Assembly: GCA_905250125.1 (NCBI GenBank)
Contig: CAJNOL010000141.1
Location: forward strand, 81,492 to 145,491
Direction: 5' to 3'
Source: Rotaria sordida
Taxonomy: Eukaryota > Rotifera > Eurotatoria > Philodinida > Philodinidae
Length of the DNA: 64,000 nucleotides
The notes under the pieces are model-generated. The model was not told the origin of the DNA. It saw only the letters and a program-made list of their open reading frames with translations, and searched no databases. Shown one piece after another: positions 46,633-58,216 of the stretch (positions are counted from its first letter, which is position 1; the number at the start of each line of letters is the position of its first letter). The position numbers and the translations under genes were made by a program.

Positions 46633-47366
46633 ATGTTATCAAAAATTTCAATTATTATTTTTCTATGCTTCATTGCATATGCATCATCGCAAACCATTAC
46701 TAAACTAACCTATACTGATTGTGGTATGTAAAATACAAATAAAATTTCAATCCATTTTAATATAATATAATTAGGATCAAAGAATGTTCAAATCAGTCGA
46801 CTTTCGTTTACACCCATGCCTATTGTTCAACCAGGAAAAGGAGTACTTTCGTGTGCAATTGCAGCTAGTGAGCCAATTCAGGGTGTCATTAAAATGACTC
46901 TTGACATAGTTCGTAAAGTTAGTGGTATTCCATTGCCTGTTAGATGTTATATTGTTCAAGGTGAACAAGTTGGCTCATGGTTAGTACTTGATTTCGATTT
47001 CATTATTTTTTACTCCTTTTATTTCACAGCACGTATCCGGATATGTGTGCTTTAATGCAACGACTTTTTAAACATGACGCAACGAATTGCCCAGCGCAAC
47101 TTAGTCCATATGGTATTGATTGTACTTGCCCAGTAAAAGTCAACAAAAATGATCTTGATATTGAAATGGATCTTGATATACCTGAAGCACCAGAGTAAAT
47201 ATTTTATTTTTGTTTTTATTTTATATTTATTTATCGATTTATCCTTTTAAGATATGCATCATGGTTAAGTGTTGGTGACTTTTACGTTAAGGTTAAAGCA
47301 ACTGTTGGTAAAATTGATGGTTGCTATGACTTAACGTTTGCAGTTAAACCTGCCCCAAAACTTTAA
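46633..47366 (+). CDS. GM2A: GM2 activator-like secreted lipid-binding protein (ML domain)
   Basis: Seen: exons 46633-46723, 46775-46979, 47030-47194 and 47252-47366 join to 191 residues (human GM2A 193). Signal peptide MLSKISIIIFLCFIAYASSQ. Then TDCG and RLSFTPMPIVQPGKGVLSC (typical LxxxPxPIxxPG start of the ML fold), GIPLPVRCYI, GSCTYPDMC, CPAQLSPYGIDCTCPVK, an Asp-rich strand, YASWLSVGDFYVKV and GCYDLTFAVK. The cysteines fall as in GM2A, including the GSC/C and CxC pairs. Known: GM2 activator lifts gangliosides out of membranes for lysosomal hexosaminidase; invertebrate relatives are general lipid carriers, so the ligand is not assigned. Introns are 50-57 bp. A GT microsatellite follows the 3' end. 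Confidence 0.9.
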
Positions 47367-48073
47367 AACAATAAAGATGATTCACAGTTCTGTTCCTTAT
47401 TCATATATATGCGTGTGTGTGTGTGTGTGCGTGTGTATGTTTATTATAAGCGAAGAAAAAGGATTATTATTTGTATTGTTGAATGAATTAATGAAAGGAA
47501 TAAAACATGAAAAGTGATGATTGAACACACACAGATAAATGTTTATATGTTGTCAAAAAAGAAAAAAAAAGATACGCAGAGAACTTGTTTGAGTATATCC
47601 ATTTGCAACTTCTCGTGCAAGAATTAATGAATAGTCGTTTATCCATGAGAAAACGAGAAAGAAAAGCATGCACGAATGATGATGATTACTATATGTATTA
47701 TACGGTTATTCTTACTAGGTTGGTCTGAAGGAAAGAAACAAATTCATACCGATGTACAGAAAATAGATGATGTTAATGACGATAAAACATATATATCTTC
47801 CTTGAGCTTGATATTAAGCATATATAGAACGAAGAGATAAACGAGCGATATAAATAAAAGAGAAGAGAAAAAAGAAGCAGTACAAGTAGAGAAAAAGAAG
47901 AATATTTCATACTAATAAGATAAACGACAATTTCTATGTGTATATCTGTGCCTGTCGATCATATAGCGTATTTGTATATATATACATATATATCAAAGGG
48001 TTCATTCTATCAGTTTTTTCTTCGATATACTCAATCATATCATACTGATTACTAACGATCTTCATATTTGTAG
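47367..48073. other. Intergenic between GM2A-like and QSOX
   Basis: Only a GT repeat (47411-47438), purine-rich runs and a TATATA stretch (about 47975-47993). The QSOX ATG directly follows TTTGTAG, a possible 5' acceptor. Confidence 0.45.
47411..47438. repeat. GT dinucleotide microsatellite
   Basis: Seen: an alternating GT tract with two GC interruptions, in the 3' flank of the GM2A-like gene. Confidence 0.9.
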
Positions 48074-51000
48074 ATGCATTTTTCCTATATTTATCTTTCA
48101 ATAGTCTTTCTTCTTTTTTCATCTTCATGGAGTTATGTTGTCGACGAACATGATGGTAAATGGTCATGGATTAATGCAAAGTATTTAACACGATCTAATT
48201 GGACATCATCATTAAAAGCGAATAATAATGCTTCTAAAATACATCATCCCGTATGGTTTATTTATCATTATCTTAGTTATTGTGGATTTTGTAAAAGATA
48301 TAAACCACAATGGGAATCTATTGCTCAATATGCAGCAGGTAAAAAATTTTTCAATGAGACAACAAAAACAAAACGAAAGAAAGAAATTTGTTTGTTTAAT
48401 TTTAGGTTGGTCAAGATATATTAAAATAGGTGCATATGATTGTGGTAGTGAATCGGCATCAGAACATGATATTTGTGTAGATGAAGCATATCCTCAATGG
48501 CGAATATATTGCCCATTAACAAATTCGACTCAATTAGCATTTGATTCAGAACGACGAAATGCAGATACGAAACCAGAAGATATTTTAATGTGGTCAATAA
48601 AAAAAATGAATAAAATTGCGCATCAATGTTATGGAAAAACATGGCCAATTCGTAATGTAATTGAGTAAATATTTCTTCTTCTTGTTTTACTGTTTATTAG
48701 AACAAGCAACTATAAAAAAATCTTTCTTTTTTAGACCAAAGAATATCGATGATTTAAATAATATAATTCCAAAACGTGTAAAACAATTTCAATTATTCGT
48801 TTCAGATGATATTCTACTTTATAGTCTAGTAAATATTTTTATACAGATTTTATTTTTCATTTAAATAAATAATTCATTTTTTTCTCTTTTTAGTATGTAT
48901 TAAATAATTCAAAAATTGTTTTTCAAGAACCAATTTATCGTTTGTCTACAAAAAATTTAATTACACAAGGTATTGGTATTTGGAAAGGAATGAAAAATCC
49001 TGACGGACGAATTTCACTTGAACAGTTAATTGAAAAATATTCATTTGAAAATTTATTTATAATCTTATTTTTTTAGAATTAATTCAACAAAAACAACAGA
49101 CAAATTTATATTAAATAAAAATATTATTTCTCACACTAATAAATCTATAGAGTAAGGATATATGAATATTTCAATAATATACATTTGTTTTTTTTTAGAA
49201 AAAAAATCGGTTCTCTAAAACCGACATTAACTGATATTGATAGTTCTGTTGTTTGGATGATTAAAAAAGATCTTCATAGAAAACTATCAAACTTATTTGA
49301 TGATGTTAAAGCTTGGCTTAATGTAGTTCATACGGTAAAAATGAAAATTTTATAGAAAAATAGGCAACAGAAAAAAATTTTTTTCTTTTCAATAGTATTA
49401 TCCCGGTAGTGATACCATGCATAATTTTCTTCGTGATTTAATTCATTTTATGAATAATCGTACAACATTATCATCAAATGAACTTAAAAATTATATTGAT
49501 ACAATATCGGTAATTTTATTTTATTTATAATGTCGACAAAATCGAGGACTAGTAGAAATCTATAAGGATTCATCTTTCCCAAGTTATTACAATTTTACTG
49601 CATTGTTTATCTTTAGTAAGGTGTTTGTGAAACAATCGAATTAGGAAATTTCAATCGGAAGTTTTGTTCATAAATAATTAGGTCTTGTGGGTCTTAGAAT
49701 ATCCTGAGAGTTTCAGTTTGCAGAGATGTATTCTTCTTGAGATATTGAATATTCAAAAACAATCAAGTATCATAGGAAAAGGTAAAAAAGCTAAATGTTT
49801 TCAACAATCACTATCCCGGGAACAATACATTCCTTCAGGCTGAAATTTTCACAGTATTCTATGGTTCATGAGATCTCTCTATCAGCAAAATTTCAGGTTG
49901 AAATTTCCTAATTCGATTGTTTCACAAATATCTTGCTAGAGATAAAACAAAAAAGAATTGTAATAACTTGAGAAAGATGGACTCTTATAGGCATTTACCA
50001 GTGTTTCTTTGGGAGCTTACTTATTAGCAAAATATCAGTTTGATTGATGATTTACACTTGGAGACCTTTCCTTGTCAATCAAGAGAAGGCAAATTCAGAT
50101 ATGATTTATATGTCTAATCGTTTTGATTAATGTGGAATGCTAAAAATGTTTTCGATATTAACAAGAAAGATTAAGATATATTTTTATAAGAAGTTATGAA
50201 GTATTTTATTATCCTATCGATGCTAATGAATTTATTTTACAAAAAAAAGAAAGCAAAATTCATCATGATTCGTTCGAAAAAAAGAATACGCATTTTTATT
50301 TTCAATTGATTTTCATATACGTATTTTTCCAATATTAAAATTTGAATGTATAAAGTTTTGTTAAACATCTTCAATTAGTTATTTTTGTCAAGATTTTATT
50401 TCATAATTTAGTCATTGGAAAAAAATCGACATATACATATGTAAAGGGTGACCCATAATAAATGGTCACACATTGCATTTCATATTTTAATCTCTAAATA
50501 CGCTTTATTTAAAAACAAAATGAAATGTATCACAAGATGTAGCATGAAAAGCTCTACAATTTACAAAGTAAAGCTTCTTTTAGTTACATACTGTTTGTTT
50601 TTAAAATAAGCAAAATTCTGTTCGATTAATTTTCGATGCTGCGAACAAGATCATTTTTTTTTTGAGACGACGAATTCCTTTTTTCTTATTTCATCAATTA
50701 ATGAATCATCATTGTTAAATTGATCCCATTGCCTATTATTGTTAATAGAATTTCAAACGTAATAGTCGAGGACATTGAGATCAGAACTATTTGGTGATCA
50801 CTTATGATTGTACATAAGATCCATGAAATTTTCTTTACACTATGCTACTTGTTCTTTATATGTGTGTGATGTGGTTATATATATCGACTATTTCAAACAA
50901 AACGAAACATGCCTACCTTTCATTTGACTTTGATTCTTTATAAGGCTTATTTTTTTTGAATAGATTCTTTTAGTATAGACTTATGTGAAGATATTAGCTC

Positions 51001-52693
51001 TATGAGCTTGATCATAACGTGAACCTAATGTAATTACTCATAATGTATATTCTTTCAACACATTTGCGTAAAAGTAAATGTCAAACAAATGGAGCCTTTC
51101 ATGTTATCATATGTTTGCGGCCTATGTTAGACCTCGACCTTAAGAAATAAGAATGAACTTGGTGCAAAGCCACTCTATTTTGCAGATGTGTATCTCTTGT
51201 CGGTAACTGAAGGGTTAATTGATTAATTAAGAGTAATTAGTAAATATTTCTCTAAGCATACGAGAAAAAGATCCAAAAACTTTAGAATAGATTCTACGGT
51301 ATGAACTGCTTCGTTGATGAAATTTTCAGCAAGATCAGACTCCAAAAAAAAAAAATTCTTCTTAAAACACGATTTTCTAAAGATCCTATCAAGTCTTGAA
51401 ACAAAACTTTTCATCCTACCATTATCTAGAGATTCTGAAGAAGAATTTGTACCGTTCGGAATTGGTTTTGAATTTCTCATTCGTTTATAAGAGTATTTTT
51501 TTCATTGGTATATTCGTACTTCATCACATCGCGAAGGAAAAATAGTTCGACTTTTCTTTGAAAAATCTAAACATACTCAGAAAAAACTTTGGATAGAGAT
51601 TCTGCAGCCTCAAGTTCAATTCGAAGATATTTTTTCAATTAAGATAAATGAAGTGAAAGTTGATATTCTTTTTTTTTTGTATCACTTCAGTTACACTAGT
51701 TTTTACTGATAACTTCTCTGAACAAAAGTCTCTAGGACTGATTTTTTTTTAGAATGTCTAGAATAACTTAACACACATAACATATAAAGATTAGCTCTAG
51801 GAAAGTTAATCATCTTGAGATACATGTGTTTTAATTATGCTAAGTCATGTCGCTAACGAATAATTTTGCTCCTGTGTTCTATGAAAAAGAAAATTTTCTA
51901 TTGTTTAGAATCATATTCGGATAATAGTTGAATTTCAAACATGAAGAATATTTTAATTCTTAATTTATTCTAATAGGTAATCAAATTACCAGAAGTAAAA
52001 TTCGATCACTGTAATGGATCTGATACAAGTAAACGTGGTTATACATGTTCATTATGGCTTTTATTTCATAGTATGATTGTTAAACAGGCAATACTTCATG
52101 AACAAAATCTATGTAAGTTCATAAGAAAAATAAATTAAATATATATATATATATTTCTTTTTAACTTTAACTTTTTTAATTAGTACCATCAAATGTTAAA
52201 CCATCAGATATGATCTTATCAATACGAGAATATGTTCGTAGATTTTTTCTTTGTGATGAATGTGCTAAGCACTTTCTTAATATGACATCAAATGCAGAAA
52301 ATGAAATAAATTCTTTTAAAGAAAATGTTTTATATCTTTGGCGAGGTACTTAATATATTAGATTTGTTTTTGAATAATTCTAAATAATTTTATTATATAG
52401 GTCATAATAAAGTAAATAAAAGACTTCGAGGTGAACAAATATCAAATGATCCAGCTTGGCCCAAAGTACCATTTCCAACAAAGGAACAATGTAATTCATG
52501 TGTTCGTGAAATAGATGAAAATAATGATGCTTTAGAATATGATGAAAATGAAACATACAATTATTTAAAAGATTATTATGATTTACAAAATATTACTAAT
52601 CAAAAAAATTTATCTACTAAAACAAATACAGCAACAAATCGACAATATAATCATTTATTATTATTTCTATTTACATTTTTTATCATTAATTGA
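48074..52693 (+). CDS. QSOX1: Quiescin sulfhydryl oxidase (QSOX)
   Basis: Seen: exons 48074-48338, 48406-48664, 48735-48828, 48894-49024, 49077-49151, 49199-49334, 49396-49509, 51977-52112, 52184-52345 and 52401-52693 join in frame to 554 residues. Signal peptide (YIYLSIVFLLFSSSWS), thioredoxin domain with active site YCGFC (Cys70/Cys73), a helix-rich linker, then the Erv/ALR domain: WLLFHSMIVKQA, FFLCDEC (Cys427/Cys430), LYLWRGHNKVNKRL (FAD contact) and DPAWPKVPFPTKEQCNSC (Cys488/Cys491). Known: QSOX makes disulfides in secreted proteins and passes electrons to oxygen through FAD; all three CxxC pairs are present. A hydrophobic C-terminus (NHLLLFLFTFFIIN) suggests a Golgi or cell-surface anchor. 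The second thioredoxin fold typical of animal QSOX is hard to see. The 2.47-kb intron 49510-51976 carries two transposon remnants. Confidence 0.9.
49547..50005. repeat. Large palindrome in QSOX intron
   Basis: Seen: TGTGAAACAATCGAATTAGG near 49627 pairs exactly with CCTAATTCGATTGTTTCACA near 49907, and outside it AAGTTATTACAATT near 49579 with AATTGTAATAACTT near 49957. The arms are about 110 bp with few mismatches around a middle of some 260 bp. Non-coding. Foldback/MITE element. Confidence 0.72.
50451..50860 (-). mobile_element. Decayed mariner-type transposon fragment (copy B) in QSOX intron
   Basis: Seen: the left end has AGGGTGACCCATAATAAATG, typical of mariner termini. On the minus strand near 50735-50805 the text reads SPNSSDLNVLDYYV, then a stop, then NSINNNRQWDQF, the third-aspartate region of the transposase. 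Corresponding blocks match copy A at 42.5 kb. The N-terminal half is missing or unreadable; the right boundary is unclear and the intron DNA to 51976 shows nothing else. Confidence 0.62.
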
Positions 52694-54036
52694 ATGAATA
52701 CCAAGGTTCAACTTAGAATAGAGTTTTGATTTCATCTATGATCTGCTACTATCTATCAATTATATGTTACGTGTTTTTTTTTTCTGTTTATTTATTTTGA
52801 ATTTCAAATAAATAAACTAAAGATTTTCACGATTAAATATAAATTATTTTGTATAAATTTCGAATAATATTCTTCCTCATTCATCTCAGCTTTTGAATTA
52901 TATTAATAGACAAAGAAAACAAACAGAGAGCATATCGTTGGATATGATCGTAAATCTATCATCACCTCAGGATTTACTTTCAATAGGTTAGAAAGATAAA
53001 CATGAAATTCTGCATCATATTTTTGTATATTTATTTTTCGTTTTGTTGAATGTAAAAAAAGAAGACGTTCTAGGACAAAATAATCTTAGCGAAGTCTATC
53101 ACTTTTGTGGGCTCCACATAATAACTATGATACTCGTGATTTTTCTATTATAAACCAAATACGAAAATTAATAACCTAGATCGATGCAGCTTTTCATGCT
53201 CGGTCAATTAACATATCGATCGTGTTTATCAATTAGTTTATGCAGGGTCAAATAGGCACGATATCATATTTATCTGACCCTGCATAAACTAATTGATGAA
53301 CATGATCGATATGTCAATTGATAATGTATGAAAAACTGCATCCATTTACGCTATTAGTGTTTATACTTGATTTATAATAGAAAAATTACGAGTACCATAG
53401 TTATTATTCGAAAGGTTCAAAAGTGCTAGACCTCGCTAAGACTATTTAGTCTTCGAAAATCCCTTTTTTCTGCATTCAGCAAAAACCAAAAATAAATACA
53501 CAGAAATATTATGCAGAATTTCATGCTCGATCTTTCTATCCTATTGAATGAAAGTGAGATATAAGGGAATGACAAATTTATGATTTTGTCTTTCAGTGTC
53601 TTTTCACACATCAGTATCAATTTCATAGATATATGAAAATAAAACTTGATAATCACGAACGCTATATAGATTTTTATTTTTATTTTTCTAAAACTAAAAT
53701 ATTCATCAGTATTTCGAAATCTGATTCATTTTGTTGCAAAAAACATTACGTATTAAACATATGTAATTCTATAATCGTTGAGCGTATTCTCTCCCTCTGT
53801 ACTCAATTTGTTATTTTATCCAAATACAAAATTATAGTTTGTTACTTCAGAATAAATGTTTTCGAAAATATATATATAACACATAAATAGCTCAAACTTC
53901 TATCACGACGCACTTATAGTAACACGCGCCAACGTGTCATCAATAAAAACACAAAAAAAAAACGAAAGAATAAGCTAAGCTACACTATACTTCATATGAT
54001 TTATTTAATGCAAATATTGTCATACTGACCTTGGCA
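52694..54036. other. Intergenic with one long palindrome
   Basis: Contains the palindrome at 53085-53440; otherwise no gene or repeat recognised. The frames at 53426-53890 show no family features. Confidence 0.4.
53085..53440. repeat. 356-bp near-perfect palindrome
   Basis: Seen: both halves match from the very ends (CTTAGCGAAG; CCTCGCTAAG) to the centre, where TGCAGGGTCA and TGACCCTGCA flank a loop of about 25 bp. Other pairs are ATCAATTAGTTTATGCAGGG with its exact complement, and TTTTTCTATTATAAA with TTTATAATAGAAAAA. Non-coding. It is the tidiest foldback in the window and so probably the youngest. Confidence 0.82.
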
Positions 54037-55003
54037 ATGCATAATAATAATAATAATAATACTGAAGAACTTATTACATATCTTCTTCAATATGGAATAT
54101 CTAACAGAATGATTGCCATTGTTGAAAGTAAATATTACATTACCATTTATGTGCTTTTCCTTTTTATTTTTTGAATAGAACAACATATCTATGATGAAGA
54201 TTTACTGATAATGGATCGTGATGACGTCGAACATTTATTTAAAAATGAGTATGGTTTTACATTTCGTGATCGTAAACAATTTTGGAAAATATTACAAAAA
54301 ATTGTAGACAATCAAATATATTCATTTAAATAATAGTTATTTTTTTTTTGTTTTCTTATTTTAGCAATCAAATCAAAATTCTAATGTAGAACATGAACAA
54401 ATTATTCATTCATCGGTATAAAATTTTCTTTTATTTATATTGATAAAGAAATCATTTTTTCAAAAGGCAATTCTTGAACATATCTACGGATTTGCAGATG
54501 AAGACAATGACAATAATGATTTAGAAGAACAACAATCTATTACATCTCCATCACCAAATACAAATCGACAATCAACTATTATTAATTTTTTTGATAATAA
54601 AACATCGAATGATAATAGTAACAATTCAAATTCTTCATCATATATTTCAGAATTATCATTATCATCTGATTATGTATTTACATATCCAAGTTTATTACCA
54701 TGTTTTTCTGCTAATATTATAGAAGCACTTAAAACAAATACAATTCACACACATTGGACACTTTTTATTAATGAACTTGCTCGTTGGGTTATGTCAATAA
54801 AACCATATCTTCGTGAACAACATGAATATCAAGCTATTGGACAAACATTATATGAAAAATATCCTAGTATAGGTACAACTGGTCCAAAACCTTGGTCATT
54901 TTTATGTCGAAGTCTTAGTCAACGAATTCGAACAGAAAGATGGCAAAGACGAAAGACACTTGCAGCAAGAAAACAAAAAGAAAATGAAATACAAGAAAAT
55001 TGA
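54037..55003 (+). CDS. SAM-like plus helical C-domain protein, paralogue 1 (unrecognised family)
   Basis: Seen: exons 54037-54127, 54179-54303, 54365-54415 and 54467-55003 join to 267 residues. The N-terminal 75 residues look like a SAM or death-fold helix bundle (LITYLLQYGISNRMIAIVE; DEDLLIMDRDDVEHLF; YGFTFRDRKQFWKILQK). Next is an acidic, Ser/Asn-rich linker, then a C-terminal domain of about 100 residues: YPSLLPCFSANIIEAL, HWTLFINELARWVMSI, EYQAIGQTLYEKYPSIG, PWSFLCRSLSQRIRTERW. The last 20 residues are basic. No catalytic motif. It shares domain order and all three intron positions with 58217-59234. Similar C-domains (a YP...W..L...R pattern) occur, from memory, in uncharacterised SAM-containing animal proteins; I cannot name a function. 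The poly-Asn start comes from an ATA/AAT run. Confidence 0.72.
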
Positions 55004-55720
55004 TCGAAATTATGACAACATATGATTGAAAATTCTTTGTTGTTTGTTCCTTTTTTTGAATTATACAAAGCCTTTTTGTTGAGCTAATACATCATCTTTA
55101 GCATATTAATTAAAGGTTTATTTTTCGAAATTTTCAAAAGTCTTGATATAGTCTTGATAATAATCAGATGTGAATGAGTCTGTATTTATAACGCGTACAT
55201 AAGATAAATCAATCATAAAGTTTTCTAAAAATTGCAAAAGAAATTGGGCAACTTAAATTATTATTCTAACATAGAAACTACTCAAATTGATATCCATCGT
55301 TTGAGGTCATATTGAGCCTACAAAGAGATCTTGGTAACACTAGAAAAAACATAAAAAAGTTTGTATCCATAAATCTTTAGCATCGAATTAGAATTATTTT
55401 ATTGAATTTTCAATCTGGACTTAGGTACATTCCGAAAAATCAAAAAGTAGAATTTTGATGCGAAATTTTATCCATATATACATCAAATGATACATTAAAT
55501 ATCTGAAAAATTTCAGTTAAAAACAATGTTCTTTTGTCGAGATAACTAATTTCCAAAAAATAATTGTTTGTCACAGGTATGATAAAAAAATTGGTCCGTA
55601 TGGTCTTCGACAAAACTCGATAGTTTGCATTTCCGCGAACTATTGTTTCGACGATCTTTATTTCAATGACCAAAATTATCTACGATATGCTGATATGACA
55701 TCTGCAGTATATATACATAG
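55004..55720. other. Intergenic, no gene seen
   Basis: 3' flank of the SAM-like gene 1. No paired repeat or gene is recognised before the mariner element. Confidence 0.35.
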
Positions 55721-56860
55721 GATAGTGAAAAAGTTTGTACATTTGTAAATATTAATTCATACAAAAAATATTTTGGTAATCTATTTACAGCAAATGTTCG
55801 AAGGAGTTCCCATGATATTCATTGAATCCATTTCTAGAATGTCTTTTGGTATTCGTGAACAGGTATTGAATTGTGTTCCTTGACTATTGCTTAAGCCAAA
55901 CTTGTAGCATCTGCATATGTATCAAGTTTACTTTTCAAGCAACCAAACAACTAGAAATCTGAAGAAGGCAAGGTCAGGAAAATATGGTGGACAAGCCATA
56001 AATTTGATTTTTTTTCTTGCAGATAATTGAAAAGAATATCGTTCACATGTAATCGGACATTATCATGATGCGACTTGATACCGTTTGTTGTTGGTGATGG
56101 TCTTTGTTTGTGTAACTGTTTAATTGATCTTTTTAAATATTCATCATGATAATATATGACATTTATTGATGTTCCAGAAGGTAATGCATAAATAAGTAAT
56201 GGTCTAAATATCATAAAAAACTTGCAAACGATGTTTTTTCTTTGAATGATTGTTTTCTCATGAGTGGTGGAAGACCTTCTTCTTTTGCTATCCATGTACG
56301 AGAGTATTCCTATGATTTAACTTTGCGATTATAAATTCAAGTTTCATCTCCAGTAACTATATCATGCAATCTTCAGGTATTACTTTCAAACTTCTGTAAA
56401 TTTTCAATACAAATATTAATATGTCGTTATCGTTGTTTTTAAGTTATATCATCCATCTTGACGATATTTTTTGGTAGGCCAAGGTGTTGTTTGAGAATAG
56501 TATATACACTACCATATGATATATCTAAGATGATAGCAATATAATCAATACTAACATGTGAATTATCATTCATCAAATATTTAATAGCATCGATATTGTC
56601 TTGAGTAATGACGGTTATTAGATGACCATTTCAAGGATCATCTCCCAACAACTCTCGTCTACTTGGAAATCAATGAATCCAATCAGCAATTGTATAAAAT
56701 GAGACATAACCTTGTCCCCATAAGCAGTAGTTAATTCATCATGAATTTGTGTTGTAGTATGACCTAATAGCAAACAAGTTTTTATATATGACCGTATGAG
56801 CAGTTTTGTCATTTAAAAATAGAGGTGGCAAGACAAATTCGTTAAGAATTTGTTACTATA
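55721..56860 (-). mobile_element. Decayed mariner transposon with most of its transposase
   Basis: Seen on the minus strand: the N-terminal helix-turn-helix part (IKTCLLLGHTTTQIHDELTT, AYGDKVM) at about 56812-56650, then the middle, with SHHDNVRLHV (second Asp) near 56060 and PPYFPDLA (third Asp region) near 55985. The order matches Mos1-type DD34D mariners of about 345 residues. It is interrupted by several stops and frame slips. Left end GATAGTGAAAAAGTTTGTAC; the right end near 56860 has a loosely matching ATAGTAACAAATTC inverted sequence. It lies between the two SAM-like paralogues and belongs to a different mariner lineage from copies A and B. Confidence 0.78.
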
Positions 56861-58216
56861 GACACTTGAAAAACTTCGTATTGGTAATGTAATATACAAT
56901 AGATGTTTATAGTAGAATAGGTCAATATTAGGAATAAAAACAATGAGAGATATTTGACGATCTTCATTTTGATGATGTTCATTTCGGTGACGAGATACAC
57001 AACCCAAAAAACACATTTACTTGAAAATTCAATATGTCGACGGAAAAAAAGACATTCTTTTCGGCAAAAACCTTTAGGATATTCGATTGTTGATTAGATC
57101 TATCTATGGGCAAAATTTTACATTGAAAATTTGCTTTTTGATTTTTCAATATATGCCTCAAGCTGAATCAAAAATTTAGTAAAACAATCGTAACTCGACT
57201 CCAAAGAACCATGAGGACAACTTCTTTTTGAACTTTTACGAGTCTCGTCAAGCAATCGTAAAAGGTCCAATATGAACTCAAACGGTAGATATCAGTTCGG
57301 GTGATTTCTTTTGTATGTATAATAAACAAGTAAGAAAAATAAATATTGTTATGAATCTGTAATGATTTTCTTGTCTCATATTGAGAACTTTTTCATTTTG
57401 TCATAGTATATTTAAAAGTTAAAATTTCAATGTTTTTAAAAAAGTATCTTTTAACAATTGATTTTACAATTGGATATCATTCAAAATAATAATATAATTC
57501 TTATTGGATTAATATATAAGAAATTATGAAATTATTTTTCTTGTAAACGACAAAAAAAAAATATTTCGTAAATACGTCGTCTATTTTTACGAACCACTAT
57601 GCAACGAGCAATAGGTATCCTTTTTTTGATATACAAACGTCAATGGCGACGTGTTTCAATAGTTATATGAAGACGTTAAATGACAAACATTACTCTTACC
57701 TTTTTCTTCCTTTTGTTAACTGTCAGCAATAAAATATCTATTATTATTGAAATGTGTTGCTATAAAACTCTACACTCAATGACAATATTATTTCTTTATC
57801 AAAAAATACTTGAGCCATAAAAAGAGGTTAAACATTTCCTATCGATGTAACTACATAAATATCACGAATGTAAATTAATAAGATAAACTTGTGTAAAATA
57901 CCTTGGTAATAAATGCAAACAGTTGCCTAAGGGTCTTTTTTCCTACGACGTGTTATCGGCTTTCTGTCGATTTATTCGTCAATGAATCTCAACTGTCATT
58001 TGATGTATGCATTTTTTCATTATTCAGTGTCTATCAGTACTCGGTCAATGTGCGTTTTTATCACGCCTGACTGCGCGCGAAGCAATCGAGTATTAAAAGA
58101 ACAAGTTTGCTTGTATAGCTTCTTTTTTAGGCCTATATGTTGATCATAGAATAAAAAAAACAACGAGAATACGTTGAAACGACAAAGAGCGTCCAAGTAA
58201 CCTTATTGTGTATACA
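56861..58216. other. Intergenic upstream of SAM-like paralogue 2
   Basis: It includes a TTTTGATGATGTTCATTTCG unit (about 56970) related to the repeat at 33.4 kb, and a somewhat GC-richer patch with TGCGCGCGA near 58070, possibly promoter-proximal. No gene recognised. Confidence 0.4.
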
